DNA from: Episyrphus balteatus | Taxonomy: Eukaryota > Arthropoda > Insecta > Diptera > Syrphidae | Assembly: GCF_945859705.1 (NCBI RefSeq) | Contig: NC_079134.1 | Coordinates: 17,711,545-17,775,544, forward strand | DNA: 64,000 nt | Direction of reading: 5' to 3' | Shown: in pieces, positions 10,666-25,365 of the stretch | How positions within the stretch are numbered: the stretch's first letter is position 1 | Layout of the letters: every line of letters begins with the position of its first letter | Notes under the pieces: model-generated | What the model was told of the DNA's origin: nothing | Database searches by the model: none | Seen by the model: the letters and a program-made list of their open reading frames with translations, nothing else | Position numbers and translations under genes: made by a program

Positions 10666-13600
10666 ACAAAGAATTAATATGGAATCTTTTCATTTTAAGA
10701 TGAAAATTCTTATCGAAATAAAATTAAGTTCACTTTAAATTTGAGCGAATTCCACTTAGTTTAAGAAGTAATCTTATTTTCTTAGTAGATGGGATTTAAA
10801 GTGGGCATCCTTATTTTAATGTTAACTTTTTTCTCAATGGCTCGAATTCTTTTTTGTATCATAATCCTTATTAACATTATAATACGGGTTTCTGGAAGAA
10901 ACGCAACTTTTCGTGTAAGTGTTTCAATTTTGTTCTCTCCTGTTCTTCCAAGTAACACGAGTCTTCTAGATTTAAAATATGCTATTGCACAATAAGAAAA
11001 ATAATAAAGAGTTATTTTGTAAACTTCGATCACTTTTTACGTCAAAATTTACAATTTTCGTTCCCCCGCCGTATTATTCTCTTATTTCATATACGACAGA
11101 CCTATTACAAAAACGGGTATGAAAATAAAAAGAACATTATCATAACCTGAATACCTTAATATTTAAAATTACCTACTAATTACAACTCTGGAGGGAGGAA
11201 TCTTAAAGGAAGAATCTTTAATTATTTCATTCAAAACCTCAATTTTTTCATGCATTCATTTATGTTTTGTATCACTTGATGGTATTCAACACCTTTTCAC
11301 CTTGACAAGGTTCCTTTGAATTTGTGTATAGTCCTTAAACTCTCATCATTTAAGAGTAAACTTAACTTCATTTGGAATATAAAAGATTACAAATAATTAA
11401 TTTAGTTAAGAAATAAAATTTGAAAAAAAAAATCCCTCTTCAGGTCTTGTAATTCAAAAAAAAAAATATAACATAACCTTAGCACCAGAAGCAACAGAAA
11501 TCGCTGTCGTGCTCACATCCAATTAAATTCATATAATGTGGTTTTGCAACTATGTTTGAGTGTGTGTGTCTCCTTACATACCAACACATTGCAATCTTGT
11601 CGAAACTGTGCTGCTATATATTATTTTGAAGACTACCCTTGTACCGACATTGGAATTACCAACTTCTTGAGTCTAACCGTTGACACAATTTTAACCATCA
11701 CCTCTAGCTTGAGAGTGATAAAAACCATCGTCCTTGTCGTCGTTAAAGCAGTAATTTGATTTGACATACCTACACACACAAACACACACATTTATATCTC
11801 TAAAAGATATCAGCTCTGAATATATATGGAAAAAACCCATAAAACACAACATACACTCATATAGATTCTCACTTTTACGGTATACTCTTACTAAACGAAT
11901 GACCAAACACGGTGCAGTTTTAAGCAAACAATTACGAGCTGTGAAATTTAATTAAAATTATTTGAACAGAAATCACCGTTGGGGGAAGATTTTTCTGGGA
12001 ATACTCTCTCTCTCGTATAGATATTGCAAGTATATACAGGTGCAATGGAAGGGAAATGAGAGGTATAAGGACTTTATATGGGATATAGCAAAAACTGAAA
12101 GAGGTTTTTGTTTAACAGCAAAAAGGATTTCCAAACTATACTTTTTGATTTGCATATTGAAAGCTGATTTTGCAGGATATCTCTGCTGGTCCTTATTGCA
12201 AGAGTTCCACACAGGTTGACCATGGAGCATTGATTTTCAGTTAAATTTTTGTTTTTTTTTTATTTTTTCATTTTTTTATTTGATTCAATTTAATGGTAAG
12301 GCTCTTAACGATTTCAGGGAAAATTCATTAAGAGATTATAACGATAACAGAATTTCCTAATGTTTAGTAAGCTGCCAATTAAAATTAATGCAATGCGAGA
12401 GAGGTAACCTGGAATTTCTAGTTAGAAACTCTTAATGTCGATACCAATAATGTCTGTATTGGATTACAACCATGCACAAGCACATACGACTATTATCTTG
12501 CAGAACAATCATGTTTTCAAAATCAAAACAAAATAAATTCTAAAGATTCCAGCAAATCGATAATATATTTTAAATTCAAGTTGACGAGACAGTTGCAGGA
12601 GTTATTCATGTTAGTTTGTAAAACAAATAATTTCAATTAAAAAGATAAGGAACAATTTCTAATGAGCTTATGTTACAAAATAATCACAAATAATCACAAT
12701 GGTTGAATTGTTTTCAAAATCAGTTAATTTAAGTAATAATAGTGTGAATTTCAAAAGCTAGAAGTAGTTTTTTAAATCCTTTAAAGTCATAATAAAAAAC
12801 ATAAAAACCGACTTTTTAATAGCGTTTAAACGTCAATTGTTATTAACACGTCAGTATAAGAGTGATCCGTTATTGGAACTCGGCGGTAAGTGTCCTTCAA
12901 TTTTTTTATTTTGGGGTACTTTTTATTTATTATCAATGGTTGAACATATTTAAATAGTGATTTTTTGCAAACAAAAGAGCTGAGCAGCGAACTTGATTTT
13001 ATTTAATTTTTTAATAAATTAATATAATCTTTTGTAAATGTTGAGTTAAAGTTTGCGTGTTAAAAATATATAAAAAATATTTCAAATTAATTAAATACAT
13101 AAAAAGAAAGTTCCTATTATTGTCTGAGGACGAATAAAATTCATCTATGTAAATCTATAGAAAGGCAACGAAAGTAATGTGTGATATTTTTTGTAGTAAA
13201 ATGCAAAACGATTAAAAAAGTAATAATTTGATGTGTAATAATGGGTGTAAGGTAGTATTTTTAATTATTATGGATTACGCGACTGAAAATGCTCTGGCAA
13301 ATACAAATTCATTATTTCATTCATTTAATTGAAGCAGCTGTTAAAATCTTGAAATAACATTTCATAATCTTTTCAAATTTTTCACATTTAATGAATACTG
13401 ATGATTAATAATTATGATAATAGATCACTACACAGATAGAAAAAATAAATAAAATAAAAATATATTTATTCTTCTAAATGTTAAAAATAATATTACTAAT
13501 AAAAAAATTTACTAAAAATAATTTTATTTCTGGTATATTTAACCAAATTCTAGTATATTTAACTATATTATAATTAAATATACAAGAAGTAAAATTATAC

Positions 13601-13798
13601 CTGACGTTAATTTCCGTAAATGCTTGAATAACGGATTTTTGATCAATGAAAAAAATATTGTCATATTAGGTATTTATTATTATTTTAAGAAAGTATGACT
13701 TAAAAACATTAATTTTGTATAACAATATTTTTTCTTTTTCCCAAGTACCTACTAAAAAATATATTCATAATAACTTGAATTTCATTCGATTCAACTTC

Positions 13799-13829
<31 letters not shown>

Positions 13830-16006
13830 CGAAATATTATGTCATATTCTCAAATTGTTTAGATTAACCATAACCGTGATTAAAAAAAATGTATTTAAAT
13901 ATGAACCTCAAAAATCCATAATATCTAGATACTTTCTGAATGTTGAGTTCCAATTTAAGATGGTATATATTTTTTAATGAAAATATTAAAAAATAAAAAA
14001 AACTATTCATGTTATTAAAGTATGAAAATAGTGTTTTTGTTTTTCAAAAAAAAATTCAATCCAACCAAATTAGAAAAAGAACACAATGAAACAATTCCTA
14101 TGTCCCTTTATATTTAAGAACCATATCCATTTATCTTAATGACCGGAAATTTATTTTGTTGTCTAAACCTACTTTTCAGCCTCAAATTCACCGCGGTGGT
14201 GTAAGCTTTAAGTAACAGCAGACAAAGTAATATAAGTTTGAGGAATTAGATTATAGAGGGCATAATAAGGCTATATCTGTCCATTAGTTTCATATTCATA
14301 TAGTGAAGAAGACTCGTCAACACTCATCTCATTTCCACATTGTTAAGGAAAAATAAATTACAGAAGATAAAAAATCTTGTCTATGAGCTATATAGGGTCA
14401 GTAATTTAAGATATACATATTTCCAAAAAATGATGATATTTCAAAAACTGGACTATGTAGGTATAGTATTGTATTTCTATACAAATAGATAAACTTATAG
14501 CAACATAAGATTGGCATAGTGAAAGAGCTATAGCTTTTCATATATTCCTATGTTTTCTGATATCACACATTCATATGGACATCTATATCTACCTTGGTTT
14601 TGATTTCAAACACAAATTTTAACATATGTGTTATACTGAAAAAGCGTTTCATGTTTCATTTTCCAAATGATTAATTGGACTCAATTTTGATTTGAATGTT
14701 TCTGACTGAGAGTTGTTGCACGCAATTTATTCGTATAGTACAAAAAAAAAAAATAAAACTAAATTCATATTTGATATTTGGGTTATGCATGTTTTGTTAA
14801 TGCGGTGATTTGTATGATTATATTGCTCAAGCAGCATAATTTAATTATTAAAATAAAATTATAACATAATAATTAACATGTGGAGCATTCAAGAAAATAA
14901 TATATGAAATAAGAAAAGGTAAATTACCTTTAAGGGTAATTTACAATCTAGTTGTAATTTTGAAAAAAATCAAATATTTTATTTGCATGTTTTAAATGTA
15001 CATGCATATAAGAATGTTGTCCGAAAATTCCACATTGATACAGCGATTAGTTTCCGAGCAAATACGTGTTTGTGAATACTTTTTAACTAAGTTTACATGG
15101 TTCCCAAAACTTTTAAACGCTTTTTTCTCCAAAATGTGTTTTCAAAGTCGGTGAGCAAAATTTCTCCGAAACGGCTTGAGTGAACGGCTTAAAATTTGTA
15201 CACGATTTTCTTAGGTTATGAACGAAAGAATAAGGTTTTCAAGAACAATTCGATTTTTTAAGCCACTTTAAAGTGTAAATTTTCGTGAAAAAACAATTTT
15301 TTTCTTTGGAAAGCAGCCATTTTGTTAAAAATCAAAATTTTGCATATTCCTTCGTTCATTACCTGAATCTTTTGGGATTTTTAAATTAAAAGTGATTTGG
15401 ATCAGAGATATCTTGCTCACCGCCCGACACCTATTTTTGGAGGTCGTCTAGGAGATCTTCTACAAAAATAACGGAACCCAATATTTTTTTAAATACTCAT
15501 CGAATTCTTTTAATACATAAAATTTGCTATATGTATGTACATGTATTCTTTATGTTTATATAAATAAAAATCTACAAACAAAAAAACGTTTTTTCGCACT
15601 TACAACTAGATACAACCCCTTAATGCATTTAAAGTTTGATTCAAAAATAAGTTCTTAGCTCTATCTGCCATCATATGGTAAAAACACACCTCCAGGCATT
15701 TTTTTTTTTAATTTTGTCTGGAACGTGATATTGATATGTATATTGATTTGAATATCTATTAATATTCTTCAAAGTCACAGACTAGACGAAATCATGAAGG
15801 CATTTAGATATGGACCTACATGAATTTTGTTATCAAAAAATTTCATCTCAGCCACATATTTTTGAAAATATATAATAAACAAAAAATAAACGCAATTATA
15901 AATGACATTATTATGGCACCACGTGAAAACACAGACAATTAAAAATGCTTCCATGGAGAATTCATAAATATTTTTACTTGGTTTATTAATTTCGAAGAAA
16001 TCACGT
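10666..16006. other. AT-rich intergenic stretch with scattered decayed repeats
   Basis: No gene is supported. The overlapping frames at 11538-12230 (73-85 codons, both strands) have no recognisable domains. A 29-base A run sits at 13799-13827. 15000-15480 reads like an old dispersed repeat (phrases such as CTCACCGCCCGACACC, AAGCAGCCATTTTG), but I cannot define its ends. Confidence 0.4.
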
Positions 16007-16163
16007 ATTGCGTCCAGAGGCGGCGCTAGACCAAAATGAGGCGTGTGCTAGAGTAAATTTTGGGGGCCCCTGAGAAAATGAATTTGGACTATTATTTTGA
16101 AAAAAAGTATCAAGTTCAAAATTCTAATAACAAACTTAAGACAAAACGTTTCATTTCAATGTA

Positions 16164-16295
16164 AGCCCTGTTCCTTTGGGAGGTGGCAAAGTACTACTAG
16201 TAGTTTACTAGCGATTTCCAAGACAGTATATGATAGTACTAGATTAACCAAAACATCTACTATTAGAAGACTACCACTTCCAATGGAACAGGGCT
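16164..16295. mobile_element. Small hairpin MITE, copy 1, nested in the hAT-type element
   Basis: Inverted ends AGCCCTGTTCCTTTGG / AGCCCTGTTCCATTGG, 132 bp in all, with GTA at 16161-16163 and 16296-16298. The centre holds repeated AGTACTA and TAGTAG words. It shares GTTCCTTTGGGA and the AGTACTA-rich core with 51099-51237. Confidence 0.7.
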
Positions 16296-16867
16296 GTAGA
16301 TGAAAAACAAAATGCACGACTCGATCTCACGAACTTTTTCTTAAGTTTCAGATTGCTTTAATTTTTAAAACTTTTTATATAAATTAGATTTTTTGTTAAA
16401 TATTCTAAAACGTACATATCAAAAAAAAAAAATAATTCGTTCTTCAAATCAAACAAAAAAACAGCATCTAGAATGAATTTCAGCAATTTGATTTCTTTTA
16501 TTAGGGCGCGTTTTTATAAAAAATCAAAATCGTTAGAAATCGCTATAAACATTTTTCGGAAAAAAACTATTTTAAGTAAAATTGATATGAAATTTTGCAG
16601 AAATTTTTAATCTACATTCCAAATTTCAGAAAAATTAAATGCGAAATTTTCTAAAATTTGACAATTCAAATAAAAATCAAACTTTCTTCATCAAAATAAA
16701 AACTAACTCTTGATTGCTTTTTTGATTAAATTGTACTTTTCTTAAATTGGTACAGTGCCCAGCCAAGTTCTCTAGCAACTTTGGCACTACATTCTTATTT
16801 ACAGGAAACAACTCAGGCCATTTTCGACCCCCCTCTAACTTCCACACCAAAGATGCTAGAAATTTCA

Positions 16868-16911
16868 AACTACATTTGTTGAGCTGGTCAACTACATTTG
16901 TTGAGCTGGTC
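16868..16911 (+). repeat. Tandem duplication of 22 bp
   Basis: AACTACATTTGTTGAGCTGG plus two bases occurs twice back to back with no mismatch, so it is a recent slippage-type duplication within the hAT-type element. Confidence 0.9.
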
Positions 16912-17035
16912 AAAACCAAACACCTCGCAAAATTTCAGCCTCCAACGATGAGTAGTTTCTGAGATATAGGGCTTTAAAAATCGCAAAAACCGTAACTGAC
17001 TCACTGATTCACTGACTCACTGACAGATCATCAAA

Positions 17036-17233
17036 ATTATGGAGAACTTCCCGATATCGTAGAAACTTGAAATTTTACACGGTGATAGGACTTGTGGTGT
17101 ATACAAAGGAAAAAATCGAAAACTTGAGATTTTCAATTCAGGGGGCGTGGCATCCGCCCATTTCCGCTGAATTTTCATAAAATATTATAGAGCACTTCTG
17201 ATTATCGTAGAACCTTGAAATTTGGTAGAATGT
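17036..17233 (+). repeat. Tandem module (about 147 bp), left part, interrupted by satellite
   Basis: One diverged module starts ATTATGGAGAACTTCC at 17036 and contains GGGGGCGTGGCATC. A second starts ATTATAGAGCACTTC near 17185 and runs into the satellite. The final 64 bp (17170-17233) are identical to 25366-25429 on the far side of the array. Just before the module, 16994-17026 is an ACTGACTC-type microsatellite. Confidence 0.75.
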
Positions 17234-20200
17234 CGATAGATAAATGTCGATAGATAAATGTCGATAGATAAATGTGGATAGATAAATGTGGATAGATAAA
17301 TGTGGATAGATAAATGTGGATAGATAAATGTCGACAGATAAATATCGATAGATAAATGTGGATAGATAAATGTGGATAGATAAATGTGGATAGATATATG
17401 TGGATAGATAAATGTGGATAGATAAATGTCGATAGATAAATGTCGATAGATAAATGTCGACAGATAAATATGGATAGATAAATAATGTCGATAGATAAAT
17501 GTGGATAGATAAATGTCGATAGATAAATGTGGATAGATAAATGTCGATTGATAAATGTCGACAGATAAATGTGGATAGATAAATGTCGATAGATAAATGT
17601 GGATAGATAAATGTGGATAGATAAATGTCGATAGATAAATGTCGATAGATAAATGTGGATAGATAAATGTGGATAGATAAATGTGGATAGATAAATGTGG
17701 ATAGATAAATGTCGACAGATAAATATCGATAGATAAATGTGGATAGATAAATGTGGATAGATAAATGTGGATAGATATATGTGGATAGATAAATGTCGAT
17801 TGATAAATGTCGATAGATAAATGTCGATAGATAAATGTGGATAGATAAATGTCGATAGATAAATGTGGATAGATAAATGTGGATAGATAAATGTGGATAG
17901 ATAAATGTGGATAGATAAATGTCGATAGATAAATTTGGATAGATAAATTTGGATAGATAAATGTCGATAGATAAATGTCGACAGATAAATGTCGATAGAT
18001 AAATGTCGACAGATAAATGTGGATAGATAAATGTCGATAGATAAATGTGGATAGATAAATGTGGATAGATAAATGTGGATAGATAACTGTCGATAGATAA
18101 ATAATGTCGATTAATAAATGTCGATAGATAAATGTCGATAGATAAATGTGGATAGATAAATGTGGATAGATAAATGTGGATAGATAAATGTGGATAGATA
18201 AATGTCGATTGATAAATAATGTCGATTAATAAATGTCGATAGATAAATGTCGATAGACAAATGTGGATAGATAAATGTGGATAGATAAATGTGGATAGAT
18301 AAATGTCGATAGATAAATGTCGACAGATAAATGTGGATAAATGTGGATAAATGTGGATAGATAAATGTGGATTGATAAATGTCGATAGATAAATGTGGAT
18401 TGATAAATGTCGATAGATAAATGTCGATTGATAAATGTCGATAGATAAATGTCGATTAATAAATGTCGATAGATAAATGTCGATAGATAAATGTCGACAG
18501 ATAAATGTCGATAGATAAATGTCGATAGATAAATGTGGATAAATGTGGATAGATAAATGTGGATTGATAAATGTCGATTGATAAATGTCGATAGATAAAT
18601 GTCGATAGATAAATGTGGATAGATAAATGTCGATAGATAAATGTCGACAGATAAATGTCGATAGATAAATGTCGATAGATAAATGTCGATAGATAAATGT
18701 GGATAGATAAATGTGGATAGATAAATGTGGATAGATAAATGTGGATAGATAAATGTCGATAGATAAATGTGGACAGATAACTGTCGATTGATCAATGTGG
18801 ATAGATAAATGTGGATAGATAAATGTGGATAGAAAAATGTGGATAGATAAATGTGGATAGATAAATGTGGATAGATAAATGTCGACAGATAAATGTGGAT
18901 AGATAAATGCGGATAGATAAATGTGGATAGATAAATGTCGATAGATAAATGTGGATAGATAAATGTCGATTGATAAATGTCGACAGATAAATGTGGATAG
19001 ATAAATGTCGATAGATAAATGTGGATAGATAAATGTCGATAGATAGATGTCGATAGATAAATGTCGATAGATAAATGTGGATAGATAAATGTGGATAGAT
19101 AAATGTCGATAGATAAATGTCGATAGATAAATGTCGATTAATAAATGTCGATCGATAAATGTCGATAAATAAATGTCGACAGATAAATGTCGATAGATAA
19201 ATGTCGATTGATAAAGGTCGATAGATAAATGTCGATAGATAAATGTGGATAGATAAATGTGGATAGATAAATGTCGATAGATAAATGTGGACAGATAACT
19301 GTCGATTGATCAATGTGGATAGATAAATGTGGATAGATAAATGTGGATAGATAAATGTCGACAGATCAATGTGGATAGAAAAATGTGGATAGATAAATGT
19401 GGATAGATAAATGTGGATAGATAAATGTGGATAGATAAATGTGGATAGATAAATGTCGACAGATAAATGTGGATAGATAAATGTGGATAGATAAATGTGG
19501 ATAGATAAATGTGGATAGATAAATGTGGATAGATAGATGTCGATAGATAAATGTGGATAGATAAATGTGGATAGATAAATGTGGATAGATAAATGTGGAT
19601 AGATAAATGTGGATAGACCAATGTCGACAGATAAATGTGGATAGATAAATGTGGATAGATAAATGTGGATAGATAAATGTCGACAGATAAATGTGGATAG
19701 ATAAATGTCGATAGATAAATGTGGATAGATAAATGTGGATAGATAAATGTGGATAGATAAATGTGGATAGATAAATGTGGATAGATAAATGTCGATTGAT
19801 AAATGTCGACATATAAATGTGGATAGATAAATGTGGATTGATAAATGTCGATAGATAAATGTCGATTAATAAATGTCGATCGATAAATGTCGATAGATAA
19901 ATGTGGATAGATAAATGTGGATAGATAAATGTCGACAGATAAATGTGGATAGATAAATGTGGATAGATAAATGTGGATAGATAAATGTGGATAGATAAAT
20001 GTTTATAGATAAATGTGGATAGATAAATGTCGATTGATAAATGTGGATAGATAAATGTGGATAGATAAATGTGGATAGATAAATGTCGATAGATAAATGT
20101 GGACAGATAACTGTCGATTGATCAATGTGGATAGATAAATGTGGATAGATAAATGTCGACAGATCAATGTGGATAGAAAAATGTGGATAGATAAATGTGG

Positions 20201-23200
20201 ATAGATAAATGTGGATAGATAAATGTGGATAGATAAATGTCGACAGATAAATGTGGATAGATAAATGTGGATAGATAAATGTCGATAGATAAATGTGGAT
20301 AGATAAATGTCGATTGATAAATGTCGACAGATAAATGTGGATAGATAAATGTCGATAGATAAATGTGGATAGATAAATGTGGATAGATAGATGTCGATAG
20401 ATAAATGTGGATAGATAAATGTGGATAGATAAATGTGGATAGATAAATGTGGATAGATAAATGTCGATAGATAAATGTCGATAGATAAATGTCGATAGAT
20501 AAATGTCGATAGATAAATGTGGATAGATAAATGTGGGTAGATAAATGTTAATAGATAAATGTGGATAGATATATGTGGATAGATAAATGTCGATAGATAA
20601 ATGTGGATAGATAAATGTCGATAGATAAATGTCGATAGATAAATGTCGATAGATAAATGTCGACAGATAAATGTGGATAGATAAATGTCGATAGATAAAT
20701 GTGGATAGATAAATGTGGATAGATAAATGTGGATAGATAAATGTGGATAGATAAATGTGGATAGATAAATGTCGATAGATAAATGTAGACAGATAACTGT
20801 GGATAGATAAATGTGGATAGATAAATGTCGATAGATAAATGTCGATAGATAAATGTGGATAGATAAATGTCGACAGATAAATGTGGATAGATAAATGTGG
20901 ATAGATAAATGTGGATAGATAAATGTCGATAGATAAATGTGGATAGATAAATGTGGATAGATAAATGTGGATAGATAAATGTCGACAGATAAATGTGGAT
21001 AGATAAATGTGGATTGATAAATGTGGATAGATAAATGTCGACAGATAAATGTCGATAGATAAATGTGGATAGATAAATGTGGACAGATAACTGTCGATTG
21101 ATAAATGTCGATAGATAAATGTGGATAGATAAATGTCGATAGATAAATGTGGATAGATAAATGTGGATAGATAAATGTGGATAGATAAATGTGGATAGAT
21201 AAATGTCGACAGATAAATGTGGATAGATAAATGTGGATTGATAAATGTGGATAGATAAATGTCGACAGATAAATGTCGATAGATAAATGTGGATAGATAA
21301 ATGTGGACAGATAACTGTCGATTGATAAATGTCGATAGATAAATGTGGAGAGATAAATGTGGATAGATAAATGTGGATTGATAAATGTCGATAGATAAAT
21401 GTCGATTAATAAATGTCGATCGATAAATGTCGATAGATAAATGTGGATAGATAAATGTGGATAGATAAATGTGGATAGATAAATGTCGATAGATAAATGT
21501 CGACAGATAAATGTCGATAGATAAATGTCGATAGATAAATGTGGATAGATAAATGTGGATAGATAAATGTGGATAGATAAATATGGATAGATAAATGTCG
21601 ATAGATAAATGTGGACAGATAACTGTCGATTGATCAATGTGGATAGATAAATGTGGATAGATAAATGTTGACAGATAAATGTCGATAGATAAATGTCGAC
21701 AGATAAATGTGGATAGATAAATGTGGATAGATAAATGTGGATAGATAAATGTGGATAGATAAATGTTTATAGATAAATGTGGATAGATAAATGTCGATTG
21801 ATAAATGTCGATAGATAAATGTCGATAGATAAATGTGGATAGATAAATGTGGATAGATAAATGTGGATTGATAAATGTCGATCGATAAATGTCGATTGAT
21901 AAATGTCGATTAATAAATGTCGATAGATAAATGTGGATAGATAAATGTGGATAGATAAATGTGGATAGATAAATGTGGATAGATTAATGTCGATAGATAA
22001 ATGTGGACAGATAACTGTCGATTGATCAATGTTGATAGATAAATGTGGATAGATAAATGTGGATAGATAAATGTGGATAGATAAATGTGGATACATAAAT
22101 GTCGATAAATAAATGTGGACAGATAACTGTCGATTGATAAATGTCGATAGATAAATGTGGATAGATAAATGTCGACAGATAAATGTCGATAGATAAATGT
22201 GGATAGATAAATGTGGATAGATAAATGTCGACAGATAAATGTGGATAGATAAATGTGGATAGATAAATGTGGATAGATAAATGTCGACAGATAAATGTGG
22301 ATACATAAATTTCGATAGATAAATGTGGACAGATAACTGTCGATTGATAAATGTCGATAGATAAATGTGGATAGATAAATGTGGATAGATAAATGTGGAT
22401 AGATAAATGTGGATACATAAATGTCGATAAATAAATGTGGACAGATAACTGTCGATTGATAAATGTCGATAGATAAATGTGGATAGATAAATGTCGACAG
22501 ATAAATGTCGATAGATAAATGTCGATTGATAAATGTCGATAGATAAATGTCGATAGATAAATGTGGATAGATAAATGTGGATAGATAAATGTCGACAGAT
22601 AAATGTGGATAGATAAATGTGGATAGATAAATGTGGATAGATAAATGTCGATAGATAAATGTGGATAGATAAATGTGGATAGATAAATGTCGATAGATAA
22701 ATGTCGATAGATAAATGTCGACAGATAAATGTCGACAGATAACTGTCGATTGATAAATGTCGATAGATAAATGTCGATAGATAAATGTCGATAGATAAAT
22801 GTGGATAGATAAATGTGGATAGATAAATGTCGACAGATTAATGTCGATAGATAAATGTGGATAGATAAATGTCGATAGATAGATGTGGATTGATAAATGT
22901 CGATAGATAAATGTCGATAGATAAATGTGGATAGATAAATGTCGATAGATAAATATGGATAGATAAATGTGGATAGATAAATGTGGATAGATAAATGTGG
23001 ATAGATAAATGTGGATAGATAAATGTCGATAGATAAATGTCGACAGATAAATGTCGATAGATAAATGTCGATTGATAAATGTCGATAGATAAATGTCGAT
23101 AGATAAATGTGGATAGATAAATGTGGATAGATAAATGTGGATAGATAAATGTCGACAGATTAATGTCGATAGATAAATGTGGATAGATAAATGTTGATAG

Positions 23201-25365
23201 ATAAATGTGGATTGATAAATGTCGATAGATAAATGTCGATAGATAAATGTGGATAGATAAATGTCGATAGATAAATATGGATAGATAAATGTGGATAGAT
23301 AAATGTGGATAGATAAATGTGGATAGATAAATGTGGATAGATAAATGTCGATAGATAAATGTCGATTGATAAATGTCGATAGATAAATGTCGATAGATAA
23401 ATGTGGATAGATAAATGTGGATAGATAAATGTCGACAGATAAATGTGGATAGATAAATGTGGATAGATAAATGTGGATAGATAAATGTGGATAGATAAAT
23501 GTGGATAGATAAATGTCGATAGATAAATGTCGATAGATAAATGTCGACAGATAACTGTCGACAGATAACTGTCGATTGATAAATGTCGATAGATAAATGT
23601 CGATAGATAAATGTCGATAGATAAATGTGGATAGATAAATGTCGACAGATTAATGTGGATAGATAAATGTCGATAGATAGATGTGGATTGATAAATGTCG
23701 ATAGATAAATGTCGATAGATAAATGTGGATAGATAAATGTCGATAGATAAATATGGATAGATAAATGTGGATAGATAAATGTGGATAGATAAATGTGGAT
23801 AGATAAATGTGGATAGATAAATGTCGATAGATAAATGTCGACAGATAAATGTCGATAGATAAATGTCGATTGATAAATGTCGATAGATAAATGTGGATAG
23901 ATAAATGTGGATAGATAAATGTGGATTGATAAAAAATGTCGATAGATAAATGTCGATTGATAAATGTCGATAGATAAATGTCGATTAATAAATGTCGATA
24001 GATAAATGTCGATAGATAAATGTCGATAGATAAATGTCGATAGATAAATGTCGACAGATAAATGTCGATAGATAAATGTCGATTGATAAATGTCGATAGA
24101 TAAATGTCGATAGATAAATGTCGACAGATAAATGTCGATAGATAAATGTCGATAGATAAATGTCGACAGATAACTGTCGATTGATAAATGTCGATAGATA
24201 AATGTCGATAGATAAATGTGGATAGATAAATGTGGATAGATAAATGTCGATAGATAAATGTCGATAGATAAATGTCGACAGATAAATGTCGATAAATAAA
24301 TGTCGATTGATAAATGTCGATAGATAAATGTCGATAGATAAATGTGGATAGATAAATGTGGATAGATAAATGTGGATTGATAAAAAATGTCGATAGATAA
24401 ATGTCGATTGATAAATGTCGATAGATAAATGTCGATTAATAAATGTCGATAGATAAATGTCGATAGATAAATGTGGATAGATAAATGTGGATAGATAAAT
24501 GTGGATAGATAAATGTCGATAGATAAATGTCGATTGATAAATGTCGATAGATAAATGTCGATAGATAAATGTCGACAGATAAATGTCGATAGATAAATGT
24601 CGATAGATAAATGTGGATAGATAAATGTCGATAGATAAATATGGATAGATAAATGTGGATAGATAAATGTCGATAGATAAATGTCGATAGATAAATGTCG
24701 ATAGATAAATGTCGACAGATAAATGTCGATAGATAAATGTCGATTGATAAATGTCGATAGATAAATGTCGATAGATAAATGTGGATAGATAAATGTGGAT
24801 AGATAAATGTCGATAGATAAATGTGGATAGATAAATGTGGATAGATAAATGTGGATAGATAAATGTCGATAGATAAATGTCGATTGATAAATGTCGATAG
24901 ATAAATGTCGATAGATAAATGTCGACAGATAAATGTCGATAGATAAATGTCGATAGATAAATGTGGATAGATAAATGTCGATAGATAAATATGGATAGAT
25001 AAATGTGGATAGATAAATGTGGATAGATAAATGTGGATAGATAAATGTCGATAGATAAATGTCGACAGATAAATGTCGATAGATAAATGTCGATTGATAA
25101 ATGTCGATAGATAAATGTCGATAGATAAATGTGGATAGATAAATGTGGATAGATAAATGTCGATAGATAAATGTCGATAGATAAATGTCGACAGATAAAT
25201 GTCGATAGATAAATGTCGATTGATAAATGTCGATAGATAAATGTGGATAGATAAATGTGGATTGATAAATGTCGATAGATAAATGTCGATAGATAAATGT
25301 CGACAGATAAATGTCGATAGATAAATGTCGATAGATAAATGTCGATAGATAAATGTTCATAGATC
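17234..25365. repeat. 14-bp satellite array, about 580 units (8.1 kb)
   Basis: The unit is GATAGATAAATGTG or GATAGATAAATGTC, with recurrent variants CGACAGATAAATGT, CGATTGATAAATGT, CGATTAATAAATGT and GGACAGATAACTGT. Variants are arranged in longer blocks that are themselves repeated: one block recurs with a 798 bp shift (from 22873 and 23671), one with 451 bp (23931 and 24382) and one with 350 bp (24531 and 24881). On the minus strand the unit has no stop codon in any frame, giving spurious open frames up to 840 codons with a 14-residue HLSIHIYLSTFIYP period. Every plus-strand frame contains TAG or TAA. I regard it as non-coding satellite. Confidence 0.97.

Noticed and set aside
22838..25360. 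840-codon minus-strand open frame (and those at 18226-22418) with HLSIHIYLSTFIYP repeats
   Set aside because: It is a by-product of a 14-bp satellite lacking minus-strand stops in all frames; overlapping frames give the same peptide cycle. No promoter or splice context is visible.
17234..25365. CRISPR-like array
   Set aside because: Units are contiguous 14-mers without spacers, and the sequence context is eukaryotic.
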